Shown here: piece after piece, positions 7,777-13,315 of the stretch
Layout: the number at the start of each line of letters is the position of its first letter
Numbering within the stretch: the stretch's first letter is position 1
Source: a virus
IMG/VR virus record: IMGVR_UViG_3300050020_000071
Coordinates: 1-44,533 of that record
Length of the DNA stretch: 44,533 nt
Direction: 5' to 3' (one strand)
Translations under genes and position numbers: made by a program
The notes under the pieces: model-generated
The model's database searches: none
Seen by the model: the letters and a program-made list of their open reading frames with translations, nothing else
Told to the model about the DNA's origin: nothing

Positions 7777-7935
7777 ATGAAACTGTCTCAGTGTGATTGC
7801 CTTGAATGGCAAGAGGGTATTAAGCAGATTGATTCTGCCCAAACGATGGCATACATCCACGGCGCGAGATACACTGGAAAGCCGTTCAAGTTTTGTCCGT
7901 GGTGTGGGAAAGAACGGCACGAGGTTGCAGAGTAA
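7777..7935 (+). CDS. Small zinc-ribbon protein (52 aa)
   Basis: ATG at 7777 follows AAGGAG. The product begins MKLSQCDCLEWQ and ends with FCPWCGKERH, so a CxC pair and a CxxC pair form a one-zinc ribbon, as in many tiny phage proteins. Its TAA is followed at once by TATAAC and a GC-rich inverted repeat. The 86-aa gene at 8112 has the same plan (CDC...CPFC), so the two may be distant paralogs. Confidence 0.6.
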   Translation: MKLSQCDCLEWQEGIKQIDSAQTMAYIHGARYTGKPFKFCPWCGKERHEVAE

Positions 7936-7993
7936 TATAACGGGGCGGCGGATGAGCAGCTGTCCCGCGCAGCGGGGTGTCTGTCTCTATCCG

Positions 7994-8027
7994 TTGGTTC
8001 GACGCCCCGGAGGGGCGGACAAACCAA
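7994..8027. repeat. Hairpin, related to the one at 8442-8472
   Basis: TTGGTT (7994-7999) pairs with AACCAA (8022-8027) and GCCCC (8004-8008) with GGGGC (8012-8016), around a GGA loop with a mismatched interior. Flanking bases and core (CCGTTGGTT...GCCCCGGAGGGGC) resemble the second hairpin at 8442, suggesting duplication. Confidence 0.75.
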
Positions 8028-8111
8028 TGTAAAGCAGTGTGTCAGGGGTCGATTCAGACCTGCGCCGCCTGTGAATCAGATTGCTGGCCGAAGGCCATAA
8101 GGGGGTTGACG

Positions 8112-8372
8112 ATGTGTGACTGTATGAAAGAAATTGGAAAGGGTGATGGAGAGCAGCTTCAAAAGTGGCTGAAGGAAAAGCATAAGGCTACATTGAAAAG
8201 TTCCGACTTCCGAGAAATCACTTTTCCGATGGTCAGAAGTGCTGAGGGGAAAGTGACTATGAAAATGGTCAGCTATTCTACTCTGCGAGTTGAAACGAAT
8301 GAGAAGAAAAGGCCGATAGATGTCCCTATTTTGCACGCTTACTGCCCCTTCTGCGGTGTGAAGTACGATTGA
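8112..8372 (+). CDS. Zinc-ribbon hypothetical protein (86 aa)
   Basis: ATG at 8112 was chosen over an upstream in-frame ATG at 7977, because 7977 would read through the inverted-repeat region and has no ribosome site, while 8112 follows GGGGG. The product begins MCDCMKEIGKGDGEQLQKWL and ends YCPFCGVKYD, giving a Cys pair at each end, probably one zinc site. The middle is polar and probably beta-rich. The whole gene lies inside the 24-bp inverted repeats and appears to be inserted cargo. Confidence 0.65.
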   Translation: MCDCMKEIGKGDGEQLQKWLKEKHKATLKSSDFREITFPMVRSAEGKVTMKMVSYSTLRVETNEKKRPIDVPILHAYCPFCGVKYD

Positions 8373-8441
8373 TTTAATTTTGTCGGCGGCAAGCCGTGGC
8401 GCGGGTTTGAATCGGCCTTCATCAGCTGCTCATCCGCCGCC

Positions 8442-8472
8442 CCGTTCGTTGCCCCGCAGGGGCGACGAACGG
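8442..8472. repeat. Strong 14-bp-stem hairpin
   Basis: Bases 8442-8455 (CCGTTCGTTGCCCC) pair with 8459-8472 through one G-T wobble, around a GCA loop. No T-run follows, so it is not a typical terminator. It overlaps the right 24-bp inverted repeat. Confidence 0.85.
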
Positions 8473-8521
8473 CTTAAGTACAGCAGCGGGCTTCATCGCC
8501 TGCTGCTACGTTTTGTTATAT
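8464..8521. repeat. attC-like imperfect palindrome
   Basis: Read on the minus strand, the layout is TATAACAA, a stem containing GCAGCAGGC, loop GATGAA, stem GCCCGCTGCT, then a spacer and GCCGTT. The ten-base stem is 8482-8491 with 8498-8507 (one wobble). It is clearly related to the site at 40957-41015. This order (R box, spacer, L box, loop, L box, spacer, R box) is that of integron attC sites. It lies between the 86-aa and 128-aa genes. Confidence 0.55.
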
Positions 8522-8536
8522 TTCGTGGGAGGATTT

Positions 8537-8923
8537 ATGAGTGTCCAATTTGAAAAGTGGTGCGAAAACAATAAAGAAATATGCGGGGCTACAGTCAACT
8601 ACCGTTGGATTAAGGCGGCTTTTCTGGCTGGTTGCGAAGCTGGCAGCGAAGAAGAGGCTGAACGATGGAGCGAAGGGCTCAATTTTCTCCATACCGAGTA
8701 CGGCGCCGACTGCTCCGGTTGCGATAGTGGCGACCCGCTGGATTGCGTAGAGGTCGAAATTGGACAGGCTATCGAAACAACAACAATGAGCGCGGTCAGG
8801 GATTGCTACCAGATAGCATCATCACATGAGTTCGGGCCTGATGCCGCAAAGACAATCCGGGAAACATTCGGGTTAGAAATAAAACATCAAGCTCACCGGC
8901 CCGCCCGGTGCAGCGTAAGTTAA
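8537..8923 (+). CDS. Hypothetical protein (128 aa)
   Basis: Start at 8537 chosen because GTGGGAGGA precedes it; an earlier in-frame ATG at 8513 overlaps the palindrome. The product begins MSVQFEKWCENNKEICGATV, continues with YRWIKAAFLAGCEAGSEEEAERW and has a CSGCDSGDPLDC cluster near residue 61. The opening WI.AAF.AG pattern is typical of small, poorly characterised phage proteins. Function unknown. Confidence 0.55.
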   Translation: MSVQFEKWCENNKEICGATVNYRWIKAAFLAGCEAGSEEEAERWSEGLNFLHTEYGADCSGCDSGDPLDCVEVEIGQAIETTTMSAVRDCYQIASSHEFGPDAAKTIRETFGLEIKHQAHRPARCSVS

Positions 8924-8934
8924 AGGAAGACACA

Positions 8935-9033
8935 GTGACAGACGACGAGAACGAACCTTACTGCCTCCAATGTGGGGCAGCGAGAAACCCAGCATGTTGT
9001 TGTCGCAACCGAAGTTCTTGGCACCAGTCATAG
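8935..9033 (+). CDS. Possible Cys-rich micro-protein (32 aa)
   Basis: GTG at 8935 follows AAAGGAAG. The product begins VTDDENEPYCLQCGAARNPA and continues CCCRN, with CxxCG near residue 10 and three adjacent Cys. It overlaps, in antisense, the remnant gene ending near 8957, so only one of the two is likely to be functional. Low confidence. Confidence 0.3.
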   Translation: MTDDENEPYCLQCGAARNPACCCRNRSSWHQS

Positions 9034-9097
9034 CGATAAACTTCCTACCGCCGAGCTGCTGCAGGATGATGTTTGCCACCTCTTTATTTGTTGCCAT
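8957..9097 (-). pseudogene. Truncated conserved phage protein (N-terminal half only)
   Basis: The leftward frame begins MATNKEVANIILQQLGG, then KFIAMTGAKNF and LGFSLP, matching the start of a widespread phage family of about 90-100 aa ('LQ.LGG.KFIAMTGAKN'). The family normally continues with a segment resembling VRITL.PSDTY and a longer C-terminus. Here similarity stops near 8957 and the frame runs on as unrelated residues to 8873. The break is where the rightward early arm meets the leftward cluster. It may be a pseudogene or a shortened, still expressed protein. Confidence 0.6.
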
Positions 9098-9108
9098 GGT
9101 ACCCTCCC

Positions 9109-9264
9109 CTATTCCGCCAGCATGTAAAAGTAACTATCACATACCGGGCAGTGCATTTTGGAATACGATTTGCCAGCGCTCTTCACGAACGCGACGAAGA
9201 CAGTCTTGAACCAGCTCTTTTCTTTGCAATCAGGACAGTCATGACCAGCAGATGCGAGTTTCAT
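9109..9264 (-). CDS. Zinc-ribbon protein with MKLASAG N-terminus (51 aa)
   Basis: Start at 9264 (MKLASAGHDCPDC) rather than the longer frame from 9345, which overlaps the next gene. Two CxxC pairs, CPDC (about residues 10-13) and CPVC (about 41-44), enclose a KSWFKTVFVAFVKSAGKSYSK segment, a classical zinc-ribbon spacing. The N-terminal MKLASAG recurs in the 60-aa gene at 10277. Probably a small host-interaction protein. Confidence 0.6.
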   Translation of the reverse strand: MKLASAGHDCPDCKEKSWFKTVFVAFVKSAGKSYSKMHCPVCDSYFYMLAE

Positions 9265-9265
9265 G

Positions 9266-9382
9266 TTAGTCCTCACTTTCGGCAGCCAGCTTGCTGTCAT
9301 AGGCATTGAAGGAAAGCCGGGCCGGTGATACAAAACCCGGAGCATAGACGCGACGACGAAGACCAGCGTTAGACGCTTTCAT
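9266..9382 (-). CDS. Small basic protein (38 aa)
   Basis: Start at 9382, six bases after GGAGGTG. The product begins MKASNAGLRRRVYAPGFVSP, basic and Pro/Arg-containing at first, and ends acidic (LAAESED). It is the first gene behind leader copy A (9383-9463) and lies 1 bp upstream of the 51-aa gene, suggesting one transcript. No family recognised. Confidence 0.55.
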   Translation of the reverse strand: MKASNAGLRRRVYAPGFVSPARLSFNAYDSKLAAESED

Positions 9383-9463
9383 GATGACACCTCCCAAAAT
9401 GAAATAGCCGGTGAAGGTCTTCCCCCGGCATATAGATAAGGAACACGTTGAAAAGTGATGCAC
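9383..9463 (-). promoter_or_regulatory. Conserved leader, copy A (promoter plus 5' hairpin plus SD)
   Basis: Read on the minus strand: GTGCATCA, about 19 bases, TATCTA (-10-like), a GC-rich hairpin (GCCGG...CCGGC), then GGCTAT and GGAGGTGTC before the start codon. The same elements in the same order and spacing occur at 11048-11130. It begins exactly at the stop codon of the HD-domain gene. Confidence 0.75.
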
Positions 9464-9912
9464 TAGAAGGGAATGCCGAAGTAATCCAGCGCTCGACGGT
9501 AACGATGCACGCGGGACAAGTCTTCATGGGAAGGATTCGCAATACGTGACAGGTCGCTGTTGTGCAGCAGGTCGTGGATCTTGACGGCACGGGCCAGCGG
9601 GTTCTTGTCAACACGGACAATGTATTCAGCCAGGTACAACTCACGGAGCGGCCCTACTCTGCGGCTGATCGCGTCCAGGGCGTTGCCGATCTCTTCACCA
9701 AACTCGTCGAAGATTTCAGCCATTACCATCGCCTTGACTTCTTCCGGGCTATCTTCGATCACGTCATGCAGCCAGCCCAGGATACGTTCTGCATCGTTAC
9801 GGCCTTTTGCGGCCACGGCGGCGGGGTGCATGATGTATGCAACGCCCGCCTTATCCAGTTTTCCGCCATGCACCTTCAGGGCGATCATGACGGCTTTGTC
9901 TATCAGGTTCAT
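9463..9912 (-). CDS. SpoT/MESH1-like HD-domain hydrolase (149 aa)
   Basis: Small HD-superfamily protein of the RelA/SpoT hydrolase branch. Motifs in order are KVHGGKLDKAGVAYIMHP (about residues 13-30), the metal pair in WLHDVIED (HD at 49-50, ED at 53-54) and KIHDLLHNSD (about 110-119), as in MESH1 and SpoT, which remove the 3'-pyrophosphate of (p)ppGpp. At about 150 aa it is a stand-alone hydrolase with no synthetase domain. Alarmone clearance during infection is inferred. It precedes leader A. Confidence 0.85.
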   Translation of the reverse strand: MNLIDKAVMIALKVHGGKLDKAGVAYIMHPAAVAAKGRNDAERILGWLHDVIEDSPEEVKAMVMAEIFDEFGEEIGNALDAISRRVGPLRELYLAEYIVRVDKNPLARAVKIHDLLHNSDLSRIANPSHEDLSRVHRYRRALDYFGIPF

Positions 9913-9924
9913 AACAGTTCCTTT

Positions 9925-10260
9925 CTAACTGGCGTAGTAAGACAGCTTGTTCATCATCTCACGAAGGGCCGAAGAGGACTCTTCCTTGACGCGCTTGGCG
10001 CTGATGACAGACGACTCAAGGGCTCCCAGCTCCATCTTCTTTTCGGCGATCCGTTCTTCCAGGGACTTGAGGCTCTTGCGGTTCTCGACGATATCGTTTT
10101 CCAGCATGCGGATCGATCCGGCCAGGTCCGGGAAAATGTCGCTGCGCATCTGGGATTCAACAAACGGCAGCAGGGCCAGCAGGGCTCCCCCCAGGTAGGA
10201 ATCGTTACCGAGCTTCTTGGCGGCGGCGGACAGGATGGCAAGTTCTTCGACTTTGTTCAT
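9925..10260 (-). CDS. Coiled-coil hypothetical protein (111 aa)
   Basis: The N-terminal third is a hydrophobic helix pair (AILSAAAKKLG...LGGALLALLPFVESQ). From about residue 50 there is a long heptad-patterned coiled coil (MLENDIVENRKSLKSLEERI...KKMELGALES). Soluble, probably oligomeric. It lies 12 bp upstream of the HD hydrolase gene in the same leftward operon. No family recognised. Confidence 0.65.
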   Translation of the reverse strand: MNKVEELAILSAAAKKLGNDSYLGGALLALLPFVESQMRSDIFPDLAGSIRMLENDIVENRKSLKSLEERIAEKKMELGALESSVISAKRVKEESSSALREMMNKLSYYAS

Positions 10261-10276
10261 GACGATCTCCTTTATA

Positions 10277-10459
10277 TCAGATTTTGTTCTCGAATATCCA
10301 ACGTGACTTTTTGACAGAGACCGAGAAGCTATCCATAAACTTCCCGGTCACGGGATTGTGAATTCTGTTGTCGGCGGTAACGATGTAATTCGTGGAAAAG
10401 AAATACTTATTGATCATCGCTTCAATACCGGCCTTGTTACCGGCGCTGGCGAGCTTCAT
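10277..10459 (-). CDS. Small conserved phage protein (60 aa)
   Basis: Starts MKLASAGNKAGIEAMINKYF and ends FENKI. The middle (YIVTADNRIHNPVTGKFMD) looks like a short beta unit followed by a basic segment. I recall similar short proteins starting MK.AS..NKA.IE.MIN in other podoviruses, function unknown. It overlaps the upstream 100-aa gene by 4 bp. Confidence 0.6.
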   Translation of the reverse strand: MKLASAGNKAGIEAMINKYFFSTNYIVTADNRIHNPVTGKFMDSFSVSVKKSRWIFENKI

Positions 10460-10758
10460 GACTTGACTCCTTTCCAGATATCGTAGCCGGGATCAGCAGC
10501 GCGGCGGACAAACGGCAGGAAGTCGAACAGGCCGTCATAGGCATCGTTCCAGCGACCAGAAGCGCCTGGCAGGCAATCGCTCGTCGACATGGGCATCTTT
10601 CCGTTATCCAGGACAAACAGCCAACCGGCATACCGCAGTTCATCGTGGGGGACGTTCATATCGCAGGCGCTCTTTCTGAAGTACATGCGAAGGCTACCAA
10701 CCTCGCGGCCAACCTTCACCGGGAAGTCTTTGAAATCGTAACTTGATTTGCGGGCCAT
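10456..10758 (-). CDS. Hypothetical protein (100 aa)
   Basis: Starts MARKSSYDFKDFPVKVGREV, preceded by AAAGGAGTC. Soluble, aromatic-rich, with no clear catalytic motif. ATGA overlap with the downstream gene indicates co-translation in the leftward cluster. Function unknown. Confidence 0.6.
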   Translation of the reverse strand: MARKSSYDFKDFPVKVGREVGSLRMYFRKSACDMNVPHDELRYAGWLFVLDNGKMPMSTSDCLPGASGRWNDAYDGLFDFLPFVRRAADPGYDIWKGVKS

Positions 10759-10771
10759 GATTGACTCCTTT

Positions 10772-11047
10772 CTAAAACATGCGGGATCTCATTTCGAGGG
10801 GTTCCAGCCACTTCTTTCCTTTCGCGGAAAGAACGTAGTAACGATAGTTGCCAACCAGGCGGCCCTTCACGAGATGACCGCGTTTCACCAGGGCATCGTG
10901 GATCACGTTGCAGGCACCGAAGTAACCAACTTCCAAAATTGCTTTCCACTCTTCGCCGATACCAGCGCCGACATATTTACGCAGGTAGGCATTCAGGATA
11001 CGAACGGGGGGAACTTCTTCAGGCCGGTGGAAATAGAGTTTACTCAT
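10772..11047 (-). CDS. Winged-helix-like hypothetical protein (91 aa)
   Basis: Start at 11047 (MSKLYFHRPEEVPP) chosen because GGAGGTGTCC lies just upstream; the longer frame from 11119 would cover the leader. The central part (GYFGACNVIHDALVKRGHLVKGRLVGNYRYYVLSAKGKKWL) looks like the helix-turn-helix plus wing ending of a small winged-helix protein. It is the first gene after leader copy B, so it may regulate this leftward cluster (inference). Confidence 0.55.
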   Translation of the reverse strand: MSKLYFHRPEEVPPVRILNAYLRKYVGAGIGEEWKAILEVGYFGACNVIHDALVKRGHLVKGRLVGNYRYYVLSAKGKKWLEPLEMRSRMF

Positions 11048-11130
11048 AAGGACACCTCCAAAGCAGGATAGCCGGGGGAAGAGATCTCCCCCCGACAAGT
11101 AGATAAGGATGACGCCCAAATATGATGCAC
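11048..11130 (-). promoter_or_regulatory. Conserved leader, copy B (promoter plus 5' hairpin plus SD)
   Basis: Second copy of the element at 9383-9463. Minus strand: GTGCATCA, spacer, TCCTTATCTA, hairpin GTCGGGGG...CCCCCGGC, GGCTATCC, then GGAGGTGTCC. The hairpin bases differ from copy A but still pair, including a G-T wobble. It starts 8 bp after the stop of the 62-aa gene. Confidence 0.75.
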
Positions 11131-11138
11131 GGGGATCG

Positions 11139-11327
11139 TTACAGGCACTTGCAGAAATATTCCTTACCCTGGCAAGTGAAGTAGAGGTTTTCGTTCGACC
11201 AGTCTAGTTCATTTTCATTATCTGAGAGCACTAAATGCTGGGGGGCGTGTTTTTGCGTCCACTCGGGATGTTTTATCCCCTCGCAAAGCCCCTCCTGCAA
11301 ACTTTTCACTGCTTTAAGAAAATTCAT
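11139..11327 (-). CDS. Hypothetical protein (62 aa)
   Basis: Begins MNFLKAVKSLQEGLCEGIKH and ends YFCKCL. The middle is acidic and Asn-rich (SDNENELDWSNENLY). Overlaps the upstream membrane-protein gene by 4 bp. No family recognised. Confidence 0.5.
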   Translation of the reverse strand: MNFLKAVKSLQEGLCEGIKHPEWTQKHAPQHLVLSDNENELDWSNENLYFTCQGKEYFCKCL

Positions 11328-11581
11328 TTCACTCCCCCGCTTTTAATTTTGGCTACGAAAATATCAACCCCATGCCGGTAATTCGCCATTACTCGTTTAT
11401 TGATATCCTCCTTCTCACTTTGTGACATAGGAATGCCCCTGTGCAGCCCGTCAAGCCTCGAAAGTGAGTGAGCCAATAGGAAGCATAGGATAATTAACGC
11501 AAACGTCGCTACGGCCATAAATTTGATTGAGCGGGGCTTGTTCCATCCCCGCCGCCGAAGTGCGATACCGTGGTACATCAT
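11324..11581 (-). CDS. Single-pass membrane protein (85 aa)
   Basis: A basic N-terminus (residues 1-19) precedes one transmembrane helix at about 20-40 (IKFMAVATFALIILCFLLAHSL); a polar, charged tail follows, probably periplasmic by the positive-inside rule reversed, so orientation is uncertain. AAAGGAG precedes the ATG pair at 11581/11578. ATGA overlap with the downstream gene. Confidence 0.6.
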   Translation of the reverse strand: MMYHGIALRRRGWNKPRSIKFMAVATFALIILCFLLAHSLSRLDGLHRGIPMSQSEKEDINKRVMANYRHGVDIFVAKIKSGGVK

Positions 11582-11591
11582 AGTGGCTCCT

Positions 11592-12005
11592 TTATTTTAG
11601 ATATTGCCTGACAATGAGAGATTGAGCAGCCCTCGCAGCAGCCCTCGCAGCAGCCCTTTCTGCCTCTGTTGCCTTGCCATCGGCAAAGAGCCGGGCTATC
11701 CTTATGGCCTCATGAGGCCGTTTATCGGTAGCGTTATATTTCTCATAAATCCACAACACAGATTCGGCACAATCACAGGCGATGTAACGGGCTATTCTGT
11801 CCCGTTCTGGATGGTCTACGGCCCTCAACGACCACAGGCAATCATCAACCCCGTTGCTTTCGAGTATGGTCAACAGGTTGATGGGGGTATTTTTGCCGTA
11901 CTTTGTGATACCACCCAAATAAGCGTCCAGTTTTTTGTAACCGGACTCGTAGGCTGATGAGGTTTTAAGTTGTGCAAATGTTGTTGTTAATTCTACTTTT
12001 TTCAT
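11592..12005 (-). CDS. Conserved phage protein with Ala-rich tail (137 aa)
   Basis: Resembles a widespread phage/prophage family, sometimes called a putative immunity protein. The core is KKLDAYLGGITKYGKNTPINLLTILESNGVDDCLWSLRA, then RIARYIACDCAESVLWIYEK, ending in an Ala/Arg-rich helical tail (AARAAARAAQS). In relatives the tail is often a longer run of AAxAA units, so this copy is short. The tail DNA contains three near-identical 12-bp units. Biochemical function unknown. Confidence 0.65.
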   Translation of the reverse strand: MKKVELTTTFAQLKTSSAYESGYKKLDAYLGGITKYGKNTPINLLTILESNGVDDCLWSLRAVDHPERDRIARYIACDCAESVLWIYEKYNATDKRPHEAIRIARLFADGKATEAERAAARAAARAAQSLIVRQYLK

Positions 12006-12041
12006 TGCAAAACCTCCATGTTTTTGTTATAATTCAGTAAC

Positions 12042-12257
12042 TTATTTCTCGTCGGTCTTTGATAATTCAGCATCAGATGGAATCTCCACCTCTGGAGACA
12101 AAACAGCAGAATCAGAGAAATCAACATCATCATGGCAGATATTCGTGGGCTTGCTACAGTCCTCACGATCAGCCAGATTACACAGAAAATCATCCTGGCT
12201 GGTATCATCTTGTACAGCAAGTGTGCAGAGTAGGGCGATCAGGATAAGGTATTTCAT
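12042..12257 (-). CDS. Putative secreted acidic protein (71 aa)
   Basis: Starts MKYLILIALLCTLAVQDD, a Lys followed by a short hydrophobic core resembling a Sec signal peptide, with no clear cleavage motif. The rest is very acidic, with Cys at about residues 25, 34 and 41. Coupled to the upstream gene by ATGA. Possibly a periplasmic or exported host-interaction protein; low certainty. Confidence 0.5.
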   Translation of the reverse strand: MKYLILIALLCTLAVQDDTSQDDFLCNLADREDCSKPTNICHDDVDFSDSAVLSPEVEIPSDAELSKTDEK

Positions 12258-12442
12258 GGCGTCACTCCGAATTCAAGCTGGACATACCGCAGCCATATTT
12301 CATTAGCAGCATACTGCCGGAGGGATGGCGGATAGTGGTTGTAGACTACCATGCAAATTTCCGTGTTGAGGCCCCTCGATGAGCCGATACGGAACCACTG
12401 CCGGATCATATCTGCCCAATAGTCAAACAAAGGCTGTCTCAT
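12254..12442 (-). CDS. Hypothetical protein (62 aa)
   Basis: Starts MRQPLFDYWADMIRQWFRIG. Aromatic-rich and helical, with YNHYPPSLRQYAANEIWLRY in the middle. ATGA overlap on both sides. No family recognised. Confidence 0.5.
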   Translation of the reverse strand: MRQPLFDYWADMIRQWFRIGSSRGLNTEICMVVYNHYPPSLRQYAANEIWLRYVQLEFGVTP

Positions 12443-12585
12443 TTTGCCACTCCTTCCTTGAGCTTGTCGTAAGCGGCATCCTTTACAAACGCCGCAAGGC
12501 TCATACCCCTCTTCTTGGATGCTGCTTTGAGGTCAAAATGCAGATCAACAGGTACGCGCAGGGTGATTACAACAGGTTTACTCAT
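12439..12585 (-). CDS. CopG/Arc-type ribbon-helix-helix regulator (48 aa)
   Basis: Leftward ATG at 12585 preceded by AAAGGAG. The product has a strand VVITLRVPVDLH, then helix DLKAASKKRG, MSLAAF and a second helix VKDAAYDKLKEG, the order and length of a ribbon-helix-helix DNA-binding protein. It is the first gene after the leftward promoter at 12626-12654, so it probably autoregulates this cluster or the divergent late promoter (inference). Confidence 0.75.
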   Translation of the reverse strand: MSKPVVITLRVPVDLHFDLKAASKKRGMSLAAFVKDAAYDKLKEGVAK

Positions 12586-12625
12586 AATTATCTCCTTTCG
12601 ATGGTTTCATAATAGCTACAGTTAG

Positions 12626-12654
12626 ATAGTAATGCGACTGCAAAGAGTTGTCAA
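12626..12654 (-). promoter_or_regulatory. Sigma70-type promoter of the leftward cluster
   Basis: On the minus strand, TTGACA (12654-12649), a 17-bp spacer, then TACTAT (12631-12626): a consensus -35 with a near-consensus -10 at ideal spacing, 41 bp from the RHH start codon. Confidence 0.85.
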
Positions 12655-12667
12655 TAGATTATTTTCA

Positions 12668-12696
12668 TTGCATCAAAAATAATTATGCCTTAATAT
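12668..12696 (+). promoter_or_regulatory. Sigma70-type promoter of the late operon
   Basis: TTGCAT (12668-12673), 17-bp spacer, TAATAT (12691-12696), 31 bp upstream of the terminase small subunit start. Divergent from the leftward promoter; the two -35 boxes are only 13 bp apart. Confidence 0.7.
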
Positions 12697-12727
12697 TACG
12701 GGCATCTAAGTCTCACAGAGAGGCAGT

Positions 12728-13309
12728 ATGAAAGAACCCGCAAAGACAAAAACAGCCAAAGAGACGTTGTTAGAGCCGCTCACGGATAAAGAGGAGTGGC
12801 TTTGTCGTGAGTTTGTTTGCGATGAGAATCAAGTGCGTTGTTATATGCGGGTGTACCCAGGTAGCTCTTATGATGTAGCCCGGACAACATCGTCAAAGGT
12901 TTTTGCAAAAGGTAACATTCGTCAAAGAATTGACGCTCTTAGGGTGGAGAGGAACAAACGGCTTGAGATAAACGCCGATAAAGTTCTTGAGGGATTGGCT
13001 AAACTGGCATTCTCTGACTCACGGAACCTGTTTGACAGTGACGGCAGGCTCAAGCCAATACACGAGCTAGACCCTGATGACGCGGCTGTTATCGGCGGTA
13101 TTGAAACGTTCCACAAGGTTGTCGGAGAAGGAGACGATGGCATAGCCGTAATTACCAAGATTAAGATTGCAGACCGTGGGCAGAACCTAGAGCGGCTTGG
13201 CCGACACCTCAAACTGTTCTCCGATGTCGTTGTCCATGAGGTTTCCGACTCAATGGCCGAACTGATGAAGTCTGCAAGAGAACGCTCTAACCTCCAAAAC
13301 ACCCCATAG
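12728..13309 (+). CDS. terS: Terminase small subunit (193 aa)
   Basis: Follows the terminase_2 small-subunit plan: PLTDKEEWLCREFVCDEN, then an N-terminal helix-turn-helix region with MRVYPGSS and FAKGNIRQRIDALR, then a helical oligomerisation part. It recognises the packaging site and feeds DNA to the large subunit. First gene of the late operon, 6 bp before terL. The rest of the call rests on position and motif pattern. Confidence 0.82.
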   Translation: MKEPAKTKTAKETLLEPLTDKEEWLCREFVCDENQVRCYMRVYPGSSYDVARTTSSKVFAKGNIRQRIDALRVERNKRLEINADKVLEGLAKLAFSDSRNLFDSDGRLKPIHELDPDDAAVIGGIETFHKVVGEGDDGIAVITKIKIADRGQNLERLGRHLKLFSDVVVHEVSDSMAELMKSARERSNLQNTP

Positions 13310-13315
13310 CTGACT

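Larger units (their letters stand above)
7939..8446. repeat. 24-bp perfect inverted repeats bounding a 508-bp island
   Basis: The 24 bases at 7939-7962 (starting AACGGGGCGGCGG, ending GAGCAGCTG) are the exact reverse complement of 8423-8446. The island between them holds the 86-aa CDS at 8112 and further hairpins: CCCGC-GCA-GCGGG at 7964-7976, and a long GCCCC-GGA-GGGGC stem at 7994-8027. No target-site duplication is visible next to the outer ends. The 176 bp between 7936 and 8111 hold no other gene. Confidence 0.9.

Noticed and set aside
9562-10314. 250-aa rightward ORF
   Set aside because: It lies antisense to the SpoT-like HD gene, which has clear catalytic motifs, and to the coiled-coil gene. 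It has no ribosome site and no recognisable domain.
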